64,000 bases of DNA from Gordonia sp. KTR9 (GCF_000143885.2 NC_018581.1:4464001-4528000), one strand, 5' to 3'; counted from the first letter of the stretch, positions 52,913 to 63,232 are shown. Notes: generated by a model not told the origin, from the letters alone. Numbers and translations: made by a program.

Positions 52913-54183
52913 CAGCGTGCCTCTCGGGGTAGGCCGAGCACCCGCTCGGCGATGATGTTGCGCTGCACCTCGTTCGACCCGCCGTAGATCGTGTCGGCAC
53001 GGGTGAACAGGTAGAGCCGTTGCCATTCGTCGAGTTCGACGTTCTCCGGATCGGCGATGTCGTTGGCCTTGCCTTCGGCGGTCGCGGCCGGACCGATCAG
53101 TGCCGGTGCACCGACGACATTCATCGCGAGTTCGCCGAGATCGCGATGCCAGTTGGCCCACAACAACTTCGACACCGACGCCGCGCCCGCTTGGGAGGTG
53201 ACGTCACCGTCGAGCGTCCGCTGGGCGTGGGCCCGCATGACCTTCAGCCCGATGTCGGCGCGCGCGAGTCGCGACGCGATCTCCGGATCGTCGACCGACC
53301 CGTTGGCTCGCGCGAGGTCGGTGAGATTGCCCAGCTCGCGCGCGAATCCGACCTGCTGGCCCAGCGTCGAGACACCGCGCTCGAACTGCAACAGCCCCAT
53401 CGCGACCTTCCAGCCGTCGCCGGGGTCGCCGACGATCAGATCGTCTTCGGTCTCTGCGTCGTCGAAGAACACCTCGTTGAATTCCGATGTGCCGGTGAGC
53501 TGTTGGATCGGCCGGACGGTGATTCCCGGTTGATCGAGCGGGACCAGCAGGAAACTCAGCCCGGCGTGCCGCGACGACCCCTTCTCGGTACGCGCGATGA
53601 CGAACACCCACTGCGCGACATGCGCGAGCGAGGTCCAGATCTTCTGGCCGTTGATGATCCACTTGGCCGATCCGCTCGACTCGTCGAGCCGCGCGGTCGT
53701 GGAGACCCCCGCGAGGTCGGAGCCGGCGCCCGGTTCCGAGTAACCCTGCGACCACAACTCGGTGACGTCGACGATCCCGGGCAGCAGACGCCGCTTCTGC
53801 TCGTCGGTGCCGTAGGCGATGAGTGTGGGGCCCAGCAGTTCCTCGCCCAGGTGGTTGACCCGGGCGGGCGCATTCGCGCGGGCGTACTCGCGGTGGAAGA
53901 TGATCCGCTGCTCGAGTGTCGCGCCACGACCGCCGTACTCGACCGGCCAGCCGATGCAGGTCCATCCGGCGCGGGCGAGATGGCGGTCCCATTCGAGCCG
54001 TTCGGCGAAGAACTCATGTTCGCTACCCGGGCCGCCACGGCCCTTCAGATCGGCGAAGTCGCCAGTCAGATTCTCGTCGAGCCACGCCCGCACCGCGGCC
54101 GCGAACTCGGTGCCGGCGTTCGGTGTCGATTTCGCCCATTCACCCAGGTCGACGGCACGATCGGCGAGATTCGTCGTGGTCAT
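52912..54183 (-). CDS. fadE30: FadE30, HIP-CoA pathway acyl-CoA dehydrogenase
   Basis: This 423-residue acyl-CoA dehydrogenase has ELWSQGYSEPGAGSDLAGVS, INGQKIWTSLAHVAQWVFVI and the C-terminal YGGSNEVQRNIIAERVLGLP. ATG 54183 lies 22 bases from the KstR2 box; the longer frame crosses into fadD3. It matches Rv3560c, dehydrogenating the propionyl side chain of HIP-CoA. It is the first gene of the fadE30-ipdF-fadA6 operon, divergent from fadD3. Confidence 0.93.
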   Translation of the reverse strand: MTTTNLADRAVDLGEWAKSTPNAGTEFAAAVRAWLDENLTGDFADLKGRGGPGSEHEFFAERLEWDRHLARAGWTCIGWPVEYGGRGATLEQRIIFHREYARANAPARVNHLGEELLGPTLIAYGTDEQKRRLLPGIVDVTELWSQGYSEPGAGSDLAGVSTTARLDESSGSAKWIINGQKIWTSLAHVAQWVFVIARTEKGSSRHAGLSFLLVPLDQPGITVRPIQQLTGTSEFNEVFFDDAETEDDLIVGDPGDGWKVAMGLLQFERGVSTLGQQVGFARELGNLTDLARANGSVDDPEIASRLARADIGLKVMRAHAQRTLDGDVTSQAGAASVSKLLWANWHRDLGELAMNVVGAPALIGPAATAEGKANDIADPENVELDEWQRLYLFTRADTIYGGSNEVQRNIIAERVLGLPREAR

Positions 54184-54204
54184 GAGCGCTAGCATAACGC
54201 ACCA

Positions 54205-54218
54205 AGCAAGTGCTAGGT
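54205..54218. promoter_or_regulatory. KstR2 box between fadE30 and fadD3
   Basis: AGCAAGTGCTAGGT matches AnCAAGnnCTTGnT with one change. It is 8 bases before the fadD3 ATG and 22 before that of fadE30, so it can control both. Confidence 0.82.
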
Positions 54219-54226
54219 TGGGGCGC

Positions 54227-55810
54227 ATGGCGCAGACCTCTCTGCACGAGACTCTCCCCTCTCCCACCACACCAGCCGCACTGCGTCGCGCTGCGCGCAC
54301 CTGGCCCGACCGTATCGCTCTCGTCGACGGCCAGTGGGACCCTTCGTCACATCCGCGACTCGAGTTGACCTGGGCCCAGTTGCACAGCGCGGTCCGCGCC
54401 TTCGCCGGTTCACTCGTGGCGTCGGGCATCGAGGCCGGGGACCGGGTCGCCATCTGGTCGCCGAACAGCTTCCACTGGCCGATCGCGGCGCTGGGAGTCC
54501 ACTACGCCGGCGCCACACTCGTCCCGCTCAACACCCGCTACACCACCGGCGAGGCAGTCGAGATCATCGAACGTTCGGGGGCCCGGGCGGTCGTCGTGTC
54601 CGGCGAGTTCCTCGGCGCCGACCACGCGTCGGAACTCCTACGCGATCACCGCGCCTCGATGCCCGCGGTGGTCGTGCGGGTGCCGCTCTCCCCCGGCGCG
54701 ACAGGACCCGACGGTGCGGTCGACTGGCACGAGTTCCTCGAACGCGCGACCGACGACGCGCGGGCAGATGCCGACCGTCGCGCCGACGCCGTCTCCCCGG
54801 AGGACATCTCCGACATCCTCTTCACCTCCGGCACGACCGGGAAGTCCAAGGGCGTGCTGGCAACACACCGGCAGACCCTGACCGGGTCACACGGGTGGGG
54901 TGCGAACGCGGGGCTGACCCCCGATGACCGCTATCTGATGGTCAACCCGTACTTCCACACGTTCGGATACAAGGCCGGCATCCTGCCGAGCGTCCTGTTC
55001 GGCGTGACCATGCTGCCGCTCGCCGTCTACTCGCCGGAGCAGGCGATGAAGCTCGTGTCCGACGAACGCGCGACGGTCTTCCCGGGCGCTCCCACGATCT
55101 TCCAGACCATCCTCGACGACCCCAAGCGCGCCGACCACGACCTCTCGAGCCTGCGCATCGTCATCACCGGCGCCGCCATCGTGCCCGTCGTCCTCGTCGA
55201 ACGCCTGCAGCACGACCTGGGTGTCGACACCGTCATCACCGCCTACGGCCTGACCGAGGCGAGCGGCTTCGTGTCGACCTGCACGCCCGACGACGACGAC
55301 ACGACGGTGGCCAACACCTGCGGACGCGCGTTCCCCGGCATGGAGATCAGGCTCTCCGACGACGGTGAGGTGCTGGCTCGCGGAGACATGGTGATGGTCG
55401 GATACCTCGACGACCCGGACGCCACCGCGGCGACGATCGACGCCAACGGGTGGCTCCACACCGGCGACATCGGGACCATCGACGAGCGCGGCAATCTGAC
55501 GATCACCGATCGACTCAAGGACATGTACATCTGCGGCGGGTTCAACGTCTATCCCGCGGAGATCGAGCAGACCCTCGCCCGGATCGACGGCGTCACCGAA
55601 TCGGCGGTCGTCGGCGTACCCGACGATCGCCTCGGCGAGGTGGGCCGCGCCTATCTGACGGTCCGCTCCGGCACCGACCTCGACGAAGCGCAGGTCATCG
55701 CATATGCCAGAGAGCACCTCGCCAACTTCAAGATCCCCCGGTCGGTCGTCTTCGTCGACGAGTTCCCCCGCAACGCGTCGGGCAAGATCCTCAAGCGCGA
55801 CCTCACCTAG
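54227..55810 (+). CDS. fadD3: FadD3, HIP-CoA synthetase
   Basis: This 527-residue ANL ligase has FTSGTTGKSKG at 199-209, TAYGLTEASG, and a C-terminal PRNASGKILKRDLT with the catalytic Lys. It matches Rv3561, which activates HIP (3aα-H-4α(3'-propanoate)-7aβ-methylhexahydro-indanedione) and creates the KstR2 inducer HIP-CoA. ATG 54227 starts eight bases after the KstR2 box, so repression is likely direct. A REP-like palindrome follows the stop. Confidence 0.94.
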   Translation: MAQTSLHETLPSPTTPAALRRAARTWPDRIALVDGQWDPSSHPRLELTWAQLHSAVRAFAGSLVASGIEAGDRVAIWSPNSFHWPIAALGVHYAGATLVPLNTRYTTGEAVEIIERSGARAVVVSGEFLGADHASELLRDHRASMPAVVVRVPLSPGATGPDGAVDWHEFLERATDDARADADRRADAVSPEDISDILFTSGTTGKSKGVLATHRQTLTGSHGWGANAGLTPDDRYLMVNPYFHTFGYKAGILPSVLFGVTMLPLAVYSPEQAMKLVSDERATVFPGAPTIFQTILDDPKRADHDLSSLRIVITGAAIVPVVLVERLQHDLGVDTVITAYGLTEASGFVSTCTPDDDDTTVANTCGRAFPGMEIRLSDDGEVLARGDMVMVGYLDDPDATAATIDANGWLHTGDIGTIDERGNLTITDRLKDMYICGGFNVYPAEIEQTLARIDGVTESAVVGVPDDRLGEVGRAYLTVRSGTDLDEAQVIAYAREHLANFKIPRSVVFVDEFPRNASGKILKRDLT

Positions 55811-55820
55811 CCCCGCGGCG

Positions 55821-55865
55821 TTTCGTAGCAACAATGCGCGCTATAAGCGCATTCTTGCTACCGAA
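55821..55865. repeat. REP-like imperfect palindrome after fadD3
   Basis: TTTCGTAGCAACAATGCGC (55821-55839) pairs with GCGCATTCTTGCTACCGAA (55847-55865) with few mismatches. It is the same family as the palindrome at 26423. Confidence 0.75.
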
Positions 55866-55919
55866 TCGACCCGTGATTCGCGGCGGGAACCGGTGGGGGC
55901 AGCGGTGCGTCGAAGTTCT

Positions 55920-56795
55920 GTGACCGAGGACCCACGCGCGATGATCGCGGCCCACGACGGCGTGTTCACGACCCGGCAGTTGCTCGACGTAGGCGTGTCC
56001 GCCGACAGGATCCGACATCGCGTCGCCACCGGCGAGTGGGTCCGGGTCGCCAGGGGTGTCTTCCGAGTCGGCGACCGGACGGTCGATGACCGGATGCGGA
56101 TGCGGCTCGCCGTGCTGCGTGCCGGGCCGGACGCCGCTCTTGCGAGCTCGGCCGCGGCGTGGTGGCACGGCATCGTCCCCCAGGTCCCCGCGTCCCCCGT
56201 GGTGGTCGCACCGCACGGTCGGCACGGGTCACCGGTCGACGGCGCGCGGATCTGGCATCGCAACGTCGACCGCCGGGACCTCACAGAGGTCGACGGATTG
56301 GCCGTGACCGCGCTCGAGCTGACGGTTCTCGACGCATCGGTGGAATCGGGGGTGAAAGTGATGGACTCCGCGCTGCTGAACAAGAAGGTCACCGTCGCCG
56401 CGCTCGACGTTGTCCAGCGTCGGAACGCCGGGCGTCGAGGCTCTCCGAGAGCGCGCGCGATGCTCGAGGCGATGTCCTCGGGCGCGAGGTCCGAGGCGGA
56501 ACGAATCACCGCCACACTGCTGCGCGGTTCCGGACTGACGGGATGGTCGGCGAACACGCCCGCCTGCGGTTATGTCCTGGACTTCGCCTTCATGGCGTCG
56601 AAGATCGCCATCGAGATCGACGGCATGGCCTTCCACAGCGACGCCGTCGCCTTCCAACGGGACCGGACCCGCCAGAACGACCTCGTCGCGAACGGTTGGA
56701 CCGTCCTGCGCTTCACCTGGCAGGACGTCACCGCCCGCCCGGCCTGGGTGCTGGCCCAGGTCCGAACGGCCCTGCGTCGGAAATCCGTAGCGTGA
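55920..56795 (+). CDS. AbiEi-like HTH plus DUF559 endonuclease-like protein
   Basis: This 291-residue protein has an N-terminal AbiEi/type IV antitoxin-like winged helix (IAAHDGVFTTRQLLDVGVSA, then WVRVARGVFRV). A C-terminal DUF559 domain has the PD-(D/E)XK-like core FMASKIAIEIDGMAFHSDAV followed by RQNDLVANGWTVLRFTWQDV. DUF559 is related to very-short-patch repair nucleases. The start is uncertain: GTG 55920 is used, and ATG 55941 is an alternative. It is flanked on both sides by REP-like palindromes. Its role is unknown; DNA processing or a toxin-antitoxin relation is speculative. Confidence 0.75.
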   Translation: MTEDPRAMIAAHDGVFTTRQLLDVGVSADRIRHRVATGEWVRVARGVFRVGDRTVDDRMRMRLAVLRAGPDAALASSAAAWWHGIVPQVPASPVVVAPHGRHGSPVDGARIWHRNVDRRDLTEVDGLAVTALELTVLDASVESGVKVMDSALLNKKVTVAALDVVQRRNAGRRGSPRARAMLEAMSSGARSEAERITATLLRGSGLTGWSANTPACGYVLDFAFMASKIAIEIDGMAFHSDAVAFQRDRTRQNDLVANGWTVLRFTWQDVTARPAWVLAQVRTALRRKSVA

Positions 56796-56828
56796 ATACG
56801 GCCATAGCGCGCGTTGTTGCTACGAAAT
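56782..56828. repeat. Degenerate REP-like palindrome between the DUF559 gene and lysS
   Basis: On the reverse strand the sequence TTTCGTAGCAACAACGCGCG continues into CTATGGCC, closely following the palindrome at 55821. The partner arm is eroded, with only GTAGC kept. It lies between convergent genes and overlaps the DUF559 stop. Confidence 0.6.
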
Positions 56829-56837
56829 CCCGGGAGG

Positions 56838-58379
<1,542 letters not shown>

Positions 58380-58466
58380 CCCACGCACCCTATCGGGGCC
58401 GGTCATCGACTCCCAACTCACCGCCTCGGCGTGATCGCGGCCACAATCGGGTCGCGCTGCGCGGGT

Positions 58467-58931
58467 TCAGCTCTCGTGCGCGGAGATGACGGCGAGGTCG
58501 TCGGGACGAATCCGGCCGTTGACCCGTGCCGACCGCATCCGGCGGTGCCCGCCGACGACGAACACCGCACCGTGCACGCCACGCGCCTGGAGGTGCCAGG
58601 CGAGCCATTCCGCCTCGTGTCCGTCCTCGCTGACGAGAACCCACCGGGAGTCGGGTCGCGCGGTGCGCAGCGAATCCGGGGTGTCCGGCGTGAGCCGGTC
58701 GAGAACCTCGACGGCGTCGATGGCCAGCGCGCCGAACAGGGCGCCGTCGAGCTGACGGCGCCGGTGGGAGCGGACATCGACGGGGGTGGCGCCGGCGGCG
58801 ACCGCGGACGCGTAGTCCTCGACGCGCAGGGACAGCGGCGCCGACGGGGCCGGGGCGACGGTCGGCGGCGCCACGGCGAACACCGACGCGGCCGACGGGG
58901 CAAGAGCAGAAGAAACAACCGAAGCGGTCAT
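58467..58931 (-). CDS. Cysteine-free rhodanese-like domain protein
   Basis: This 154-residue protein has an Ala/Pro-rich front (1-35) and a rhodanese fold: GATPVDVRSHRRRQLDGALF, WVLVSEDGHEAEWLAWHLQA and GAVFVVGGHRRMR. The active-site loop has Ser in VSEDG where rhodaneses have the catalytic Cys, and the whole protein contains no cysteine. Sulfurtransferase activity by the usual mechanism is therefore unlikely. ATG 58931 follows AGGACTTCAC. A polycysteine leader ORF lies 65 bases upstream, which points to induction when cysteine is scarce. Confidence 0.75.
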   Translation of the reverse strand: MTASVVSSALAPSAASVFAVAPPTVAPAPSAPLSLRVEDYASAVAAGATPVDVRSHRRRQLDGALFGALAIDAVEVLDRLTPDTPDSLRTARPDSRWVLVSEDGHEAEWLAWHLQARGVHGAVFVVGGHRRMRSARVNGRIRPDDLAVISAHES

Positions 58932-58995
58932 GTGAAGTCCTGAAGTGATCGAGATCGAGCGGGGAGCGCGAAGTAGGGCAGCCGCAGACGCGGTA

Positions 58996-59025
58996 CTAGC
59001 CCCGACAACACTCCTGACAGCTCAT
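58996..59025 (-). CDS. Polycysteine leader peptide MSCQECCRG
   Basis: A nine-codon ORF starts at ATG 59025 and ends at TAG 58996-58998. It has three Cys codons, two adjacent. It lies upstream of the rhodanese-like gene on the same strand. In mycobacteria polycysteine upstream ORFs attenuate sulfur-metabolism genes in response to cysteine. Here the peptide size, Cys content and neighbouring gene type all fit that pattern. Confidence 0.7.
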   Translation of the reverse strand: MSCQECCRG

Positions 59026-59089
59026 GATCACGGCGACGAGTATGCCACAGCCCGGCCCCACCGGCCAGACCCCGACTTGACCGACACCG

Positions 59090-60232
59090 TCACACCTCAG
59101 GCGGCTGCCACTGCTGCACGCGTCGCATCTGCGCATTCAGGACGGCGTCGGGCGTCATCCGCAATGCGAGGTCACGGGCCCAGACGGCGGGCGCGGCACG
59201 CATCTGCCCGACCCGCCCGATCATCGACGCCTGCCGTGCGATGCGCTGGGTCCGCGGGCGCCGCAGGCGGTCGTAGGCCCGCAGGGCGTCGTCGAGGCCG
59301 CTGTGGCCCGACCGTCGGAGCAAGGCCACCAGGGTGGCCGCGTCCTCCATCGCCTGGTTGGCCCCTTGGCCCAGATTCGGGGTCATCGCATGCGCGGCGT
59401 CGCCGACGAGAACGCTCCCACATGGCCGGCCTGCTCCCACGAAGGTCGGCAGCGGCGAGGCGAGCTCCTCGATCGGGAGGTAACCGACGGTCGCCGGGTC
59501 GGTGGCGTCGAGCAGTTCGCCGATCGGCCGGTGCCAACCCGAAAACCGTTGCCGCACTTCATCGAGACCACCTTCGGCGCCGTCTCCGGCGTCCGACACC
59601 GAGGCGAACCAGTAGACGTGACCGTCAGCCAGCGGCGCGATCCCGAAGCGCGCTCCGCGACCGGTCGTCTCGCCGGCCGCGTCGACCGCCACCGGGGACG
59701 ACGTGACCGCCCGCCACGCGGCGTATCCACACCTGCGGACGCCCGGGTCCGCGACGATCGCGCCACGCACCCGGCTGCGCAACCCGTCCGCGCCGACGAT
59801 CAGGTCGCACCCGTCGATCTCTGTTCCGTCGGCCAGGCGTACGACACTGTTCCCGGGGGCGATCTCCTCGAACCCGGAACCCGTCCGGATGTCCGCGACA
59901 CCTGCGACGGCGCCGAGCAGGGCCGCGTGGAGGTCGGCACGGCGGACCACGCGCATGTCGGTGAGCGACGCCGGATCGAAGCGACTGAGCCAGCGTCCGT
60001 CCGGTGTCCGCGTTCCGCTTGCCGGCGGGGTCGGCACCGGGGCCTCACCGATCACCGATCGCAGCCCGAGCGAGTCGAGCGCGCGCATTCCGTTTTCGAA
60101 GATGCTCAGTCCCGCGCCCCCGCCCCGAACCTCCGGCGCCCGCTCGACGACCGTGACACGCGCCCCCGTCGACGCCAGACCGGCCGCCGTGCACAGCCCG
60201 GCGATCCCCGCACCCACCACCACGACCTTCAC
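59090..60232 (-). CDS. FAD-dependent aromatic-type monooxygenase
   Basis: This 380-residue flavoprotein monooxygenase (p-hydroxybenzoate hydroxylase class) has the Rossmann start VKVVVVGAGIAGLCTAAGLA, DLIVGADGLRSRVR and the FAD-binding SVLVGDAAHAMTPNLGQGAN. GTG 60232 follows GGAGAAGAGACCC. It is divergent from a TetR gene, with two copies of an 16-base inverted repeat between them. The substrate is unknown. Tetracycline, phenolic or polyketide substrates are possible for this class. Confidence 0.87.
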   Translation of the reverse strand: MKVVVVGAGIAGLCTAAGLASTGARVTVVERAPEVRGGGAGLSIFENGMRALDSLGLRSVIGEAPVPTPPASGTRTPDGRWLSRFDPASLTDMRVVRRADLHAALLGAVAGVADIRTGSGFEEIAPGNSVVRLADGTEIDGCDLIVGADGLRSRVRGAIVADPGVRRCGYAAWRAVTSSPVAVDAAGETTGRGARFGIAPLADGHVYWFASVSDAGDGAEGGLDEVRQRFSGWHRPIGELLDATDPATVGYLPIEELASPLPTFVGAGRPCGSVLVGDAAHAMTPNLGQGANQAMEDAATLVALLRRSGHSGLDDALRAYDRLRRPRTQRIARQASMIGRVGQMRAAPAVWARDLALRMTPDAVLNAQMRRVQQWQPPEV

Positions 60233-60239
60233 GGGTCTC

Positions 60240-60289
60240 TTCTCCACATGGAGAAGAACCATAGCAGATAGACTTCTCCATGTGGAGAA
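60240..60289. promoter_or_regulatory. Paired TetR operators between the monooxygenase and its regulator
   Basis: TTCTCCACATGGAGAA (60240-60255) and TTCTCCATGTGGAGAA (60274-60289) are exact reverse complements of each other, and each is itself nearly palindromic. The second overlaps the TetR start codon. Such paired sites are expected for TetR autoregulation and repression of the divergent gene. Confidence 0.85.
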
Positions 60290-60785
60290 ATCAGCGAGCG
60301 CCTCGACACGCGACGTGCTGCTCGACGCCGGCATCACCCTCATCGGCACGGTGGGGATCCGCCAGGCGTCCGCGCGCGCCGTCGAGGACGCGTCGGGCGT
60401 GCCGCACGGGAGCGTTCGTCACCATTTCGGCGGTCAGAGCGGCTTTCTCGCGGCGCTCGTCGAACACGTCTTTCTCGGCGACCGGGCCGCCGACGGCGAG
60501 TCGACGCACGAGGTGATCGTCCGCTGGCTGGGCGCCGACCGAGTCCGGACCAGGGCCCGCTACGAGCTCATGCTCCTGTCGACTCGTGACGAGGAGCTGC
60601 GACGGGCCATGGTCGGGCACCGCGACCGCTACGTCGACGGGCTCGTCGACGGCGGACTGTCCCGCGGCGAGGCCCGGCAGCTGGTCGCCGCGCTCGACGG
60701 CCTGGTCCTCGACGCACTGCTGCGCAACTCCGACGGCACCGACGCCGACCACGATCCCACTCCCCTGCTCCGCGCGTTCCGCTGA
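60282..60785 (+). CDS. TetR-family regulator of the adjacent monooxygenase
   Basis: This 167-residue protein has a TetR HTH (IRQASARAVEDASGVPHGSV, then RHHFGGQSGFLAALVEHVFL) and a short ligand domain. The GTG at 60282 lies within the operator, so the transcript may be leaderless; the next in-frame GTG (60315) would cut into the HTH domain. It most likely represses itself and the divergent FAD monooxygenase. Confidence 0.82.
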   Translation: MEKSASASTRDVLLDAGITLIGTVGIRQASARAVEDASGVPHGSVRHHFGGQSGFLAALVEHVFLGDRAADGESTHEVIVRWLGADRVRTRARYELMLLSTRDEELRRAMVGHRDRYVDGLVDGGLSRGEARQLVAALDGLVLDALLRNSDGTDADHDPTPLLRAFR

Positions 60786-60796
60786 CCGACGGGGAT

Positions 60797-61762
60797 TCAG
60801 GCCGTCCCGACGAGATCGACGGCCAGCGCGCGGAGGTGTTCGGCCAGCTCGTCGACGCCTGGCTGTTCGACCGGGAAGTGCCCGCACCCGGTCAGCAGGT
60901 GGATGTCGGTGCGCGCCGCCATCCGTCGCGCGAAACGCACACTGATCTCCGGCGGCGTCCAGGAGTCCGCCGCCGGGTGGACCAGCAGCACGCGCGGACC
61001 CCGGTACCCCTCTGGGTCCGGCACGTCGTGCGTCATCAGGTCCGACAGGAACCCCAGCGACACCGACGATCCGGCACCCAGCCGGTCGTCGAGGCACGCC
61101 CGGGACAGCTCCGGGTCGAGACTCATCGCCGACATCGGCGCCACCCAGCGGATCGGGAACCGCACGCGCGCGAGAGCCCCGACCCGGGCGAGCACCGGCA
61201 TCAGCGGGACCAGTCGTGCGAGCACCGGCGTGCGCGCAACTGCTCGACGCGCAGCCGGGTCACCGGCCAGATCCAGCAGGCACGTCGCGACGACCGCGGC
61301 GACACGCCCCGTTCGGTCGGCGACCTCGTAGGCGAGCATGCCGCCGAGGCTCGCGCCCAGCACGACGAGCGGACGCGGGTCGTCCTCGGTCTCCGCCGCC
61401 ACGAGGTCGGCGACCAGGTCGACCCAGTCCTGATAGCGGACCCGCCCGGTATCGCTCACCCGGGTGCGCCCGTACTGCGGCAGATCGGGGGCGAGGACCT
61501 CGAACCCCTCGTTCGCGAGGATCGCGCCCAGCGGCCAGACCAGGGCGCTGTGGCCGCCACCTCCGTGCAGCAGCAGCACGCGCAGCGGTGCGGCACTTCG
61601 GCGCGCCCGCAGGACGTGCACGTCCACGTCCCCGCACGGCCGCCCGGAGCTCGACGGCCACGCCCACCAGGTGGATTCGGCCGCGACCCCGGCGGCTTCG
61701 GATCGCCACGGTTCGGGCAGGAAGCGAAGGTAGGATTCGGGGGTTCCGGATTCGCAGCTCAT
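60797..61762 (-). CDS. Alpha/beta hydrolase
   Basis: This 321-residue alpha/beta hydrolase has the oxyanion HGGGGHS, the nucleophile elbow GASLGG with Ser, and the late catalytic LLTGCGHFPVEQPG His; the acidic member is probably in HPAADSWTPP. ATG 61762 is the only in-frame start that fits the domain. It is divergent from a TetR regulator 60 bases away, which may control it. The substrate is unknown. Confidence 0.85.
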   Translation of the reverse strand: MSCESGTPESYLRFLPEPWRSEAAGVAAESTWWAWPSSSGRPCGDVDVHVLRARRSAAPLRVLLLHGGGGHSALVWPLGAILANEGFEVLAPDLPQYGRTRVSDTGRVRYQDWVDLVADLVAAETEDDPRPLVVLGASLGGMLAYEVADRTGRVAAVVATCLLDLAGDPAARRAVARTPVLARLVPLMPVLARVGALARVRFPIRWVAPMSAMSLDPELSRACLDDRLGAGSSVSLGFLSDLMTHDVPDPEGYRGPRVLLVHPAADSWTPPEISVRFARRMAARTDIHLLTGCGHFPVEQPGVDELAEHLRALAVDLVGTA

Positions 61763-61822
61763 GCATCCATCGTCGAACCGGTGGCGGCATGGGACAACTC
61801 GCATTTCACCAGGATCGAGCAG

Positions 61823-62410
61823 ATGCGCAAAAGGCCACGGCAGCAACGCTCCTCGTTCACCGTCGACCTGATCCTCGAGGCGACCACTCAACTTCTCGAC
61901 ACCGAGGGCGCGGAACTGACGACCAACCGCATCGCCGAGAAGGCCGGGGTGTCGGTCGGCTCGGTCTACCAGTACTTCGGCGACAAGCAGGCGATCTTCG
62001 ACGAACTCGCACTCCGCCATCTGGACGCCGCCGGCCAGGCGATCACCGCGATTCTCGACGCCCACCCCGCCGGTTCGCGTCCGTGGCCGGAGGTGATGCG
62101 CGCGGTGATCGAGGTGGCGGTGCACGAGAACTCGACCCACGGCCGTGCCCACGGACGCCTGCGTGAACTGGCCGACCCGGCACGCCTCGCAGCCGGGTAC
62201 ACCGCCCTCGTGGACAGCCTGATCGAGCGGCTGAGCGCTCATCTCGTCGCCGACGGCTGGACGGCGGACTCCGCGGTCACCGACCTACGGCTCGCGTTCG
62301 CGGCGGTCGACGCCCAGGTCCATCAGCTGGCCGGCACCGACCTGGCCGGCGGCGAACTGACCGACCGCATCACGGCCTACACCGAGGCCGCACTCCGCGG
62401 GGACCGGTGA
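61823..62410 (+). CDS. TetR-family transcription regulator
   Basis: This 195-residue TetR protein has the HTH ELTTNRIAEKAGVSVGSVYQ followed by YFGDKQAIFDELA. ATG 61823 follows AGGATCGAG. It is divergent from the alpha/beta hydrolase. No clear palindromic operator was found in the 60-base gap. Confidence 0.88.
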   Translation: MRKRPRQQRSSFTVDLILEATTQLLDTEGAELTTNRIAEKAGVSVGSVYQYFGDKQAIFDELALRHLDAAGQAITAILDAHPAGSRPWPEVMRAVIEVAVHENSTHGRAHGRLRELADPARLAAGYTALVDSLIERLSAHLVADGWTADSAVTDLRLAFAAVDAQVHQLAGTDLAGGELTDRITAYTEAALRGDR

Positions 62411-62428
62411 TCACCGCGGTTCGTGAGA

Positions 62429-63232
62429 TCACTTTCCGCGACGCGGATTGGCCTTGGCCCGTTCGTGGACCAGGCGCAGACCCTCCAGGGTCAGATGCGG
62501 GTGATGATCGGTGAGCGAACGGCATTCGTCGAACATGAGCGGTGCGAGGTAGCCGGTCGCGACGACGGTCACATCGTCGCCGTCGAATCCGGGGACGGTG
62601 TCGCAGACACGGTCGACCAGGCCGTCCACCTGACCGGCGAAGCCGTAGAGGATGCCCGACTGCAGCGCCTCGACCGTGTTCTTGCCGAGCACGCCGCGCG
62701 GCGGCATGAGCTCGACCTTGCGAACGGTCACCGTGTGCTCGGAGAGGGCCTCGACAGCGAGATTCACCCCGGGCGCGATCGCCCCGCCGAGGAACTCGCC
62801 CGACGCGGACACCGCGTCGACGACCGTTGCCGTGCCGAACGCGACCACGATGCAGGGCCCGCCGAATTCATGATGTGCGGCCAGACAATTGGAGACCCGG
62901 TCGGTGCCGACCTCCTTGGGATTGTCGACCAGGAGCGGAACGCCGGTGCGCACGCCTGGTTCGAGCAGCACGTGCGGACCGTTGCCGAAGTAGCGCGGCA
63001 CCATGACGCGGAGCTCGCGCAGGAGCGACGGCACCGTCGACAACGCGCTCACACCGGTGACCTGGTCGATGTCGTCGCCGAGCATGCCGCGGAACGCCCA
63101 CGCCAGTTCGTCGGCGGTGTAGTGCGGGTCGGTGTGGATTCGCCAGTCACGCACCAGACGTGCGTGATCCCCCACCCCCGCGTACACGCCGAGATGGATG
63201 TTGGTGTTCCCGACGTCGACGGTGAGCAGCAT
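62429..63232 (-). CDS. coaX: Type III pantothenate kinase
   Basis: This 267-residue protein of the ASKHA fold begins MLLTVDVGNTNIHLGVY and has KEVGTDRVSNCLAAHH, IVVAFGTATVVDAVS and GGAIAPGVNLAVEALS. CoaX phosphorylates pantothenate, the first step of CoA synthesis. It follows panD in the same direction, giving a panC-panD-coaX pantothenate/CoA cluster. Abundant CoA demand suits the neighbouring CoA-linked steroid pathway, though linkage is conserved in related bacteria regardless. Confidence 0.95.
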   Translation of the reverse strand: MLLTVDVGNTNIHLGVYAGVGDHARLVRDWRIHTDPHYTADELAWAFRGMLGDDIDQVTGVSALSTVPSLLRELRVMVPRYFGNGPHVLLEPGVRTGVPLLVDNPKEVGTDRVSNCLAAHHEFGGPCIVVAFGTATVVDAVSASGEFLGGAIAPGVNLAVEALSEHTVTVRKVELMPPRGVLGKNTVEALQSGILYGFAGQVDGLVDRVCDTVPGFDGDDVTVVATGYLAPLMFDECRSLTDHHPHLTLEGLRLVHERAKANPRRGK

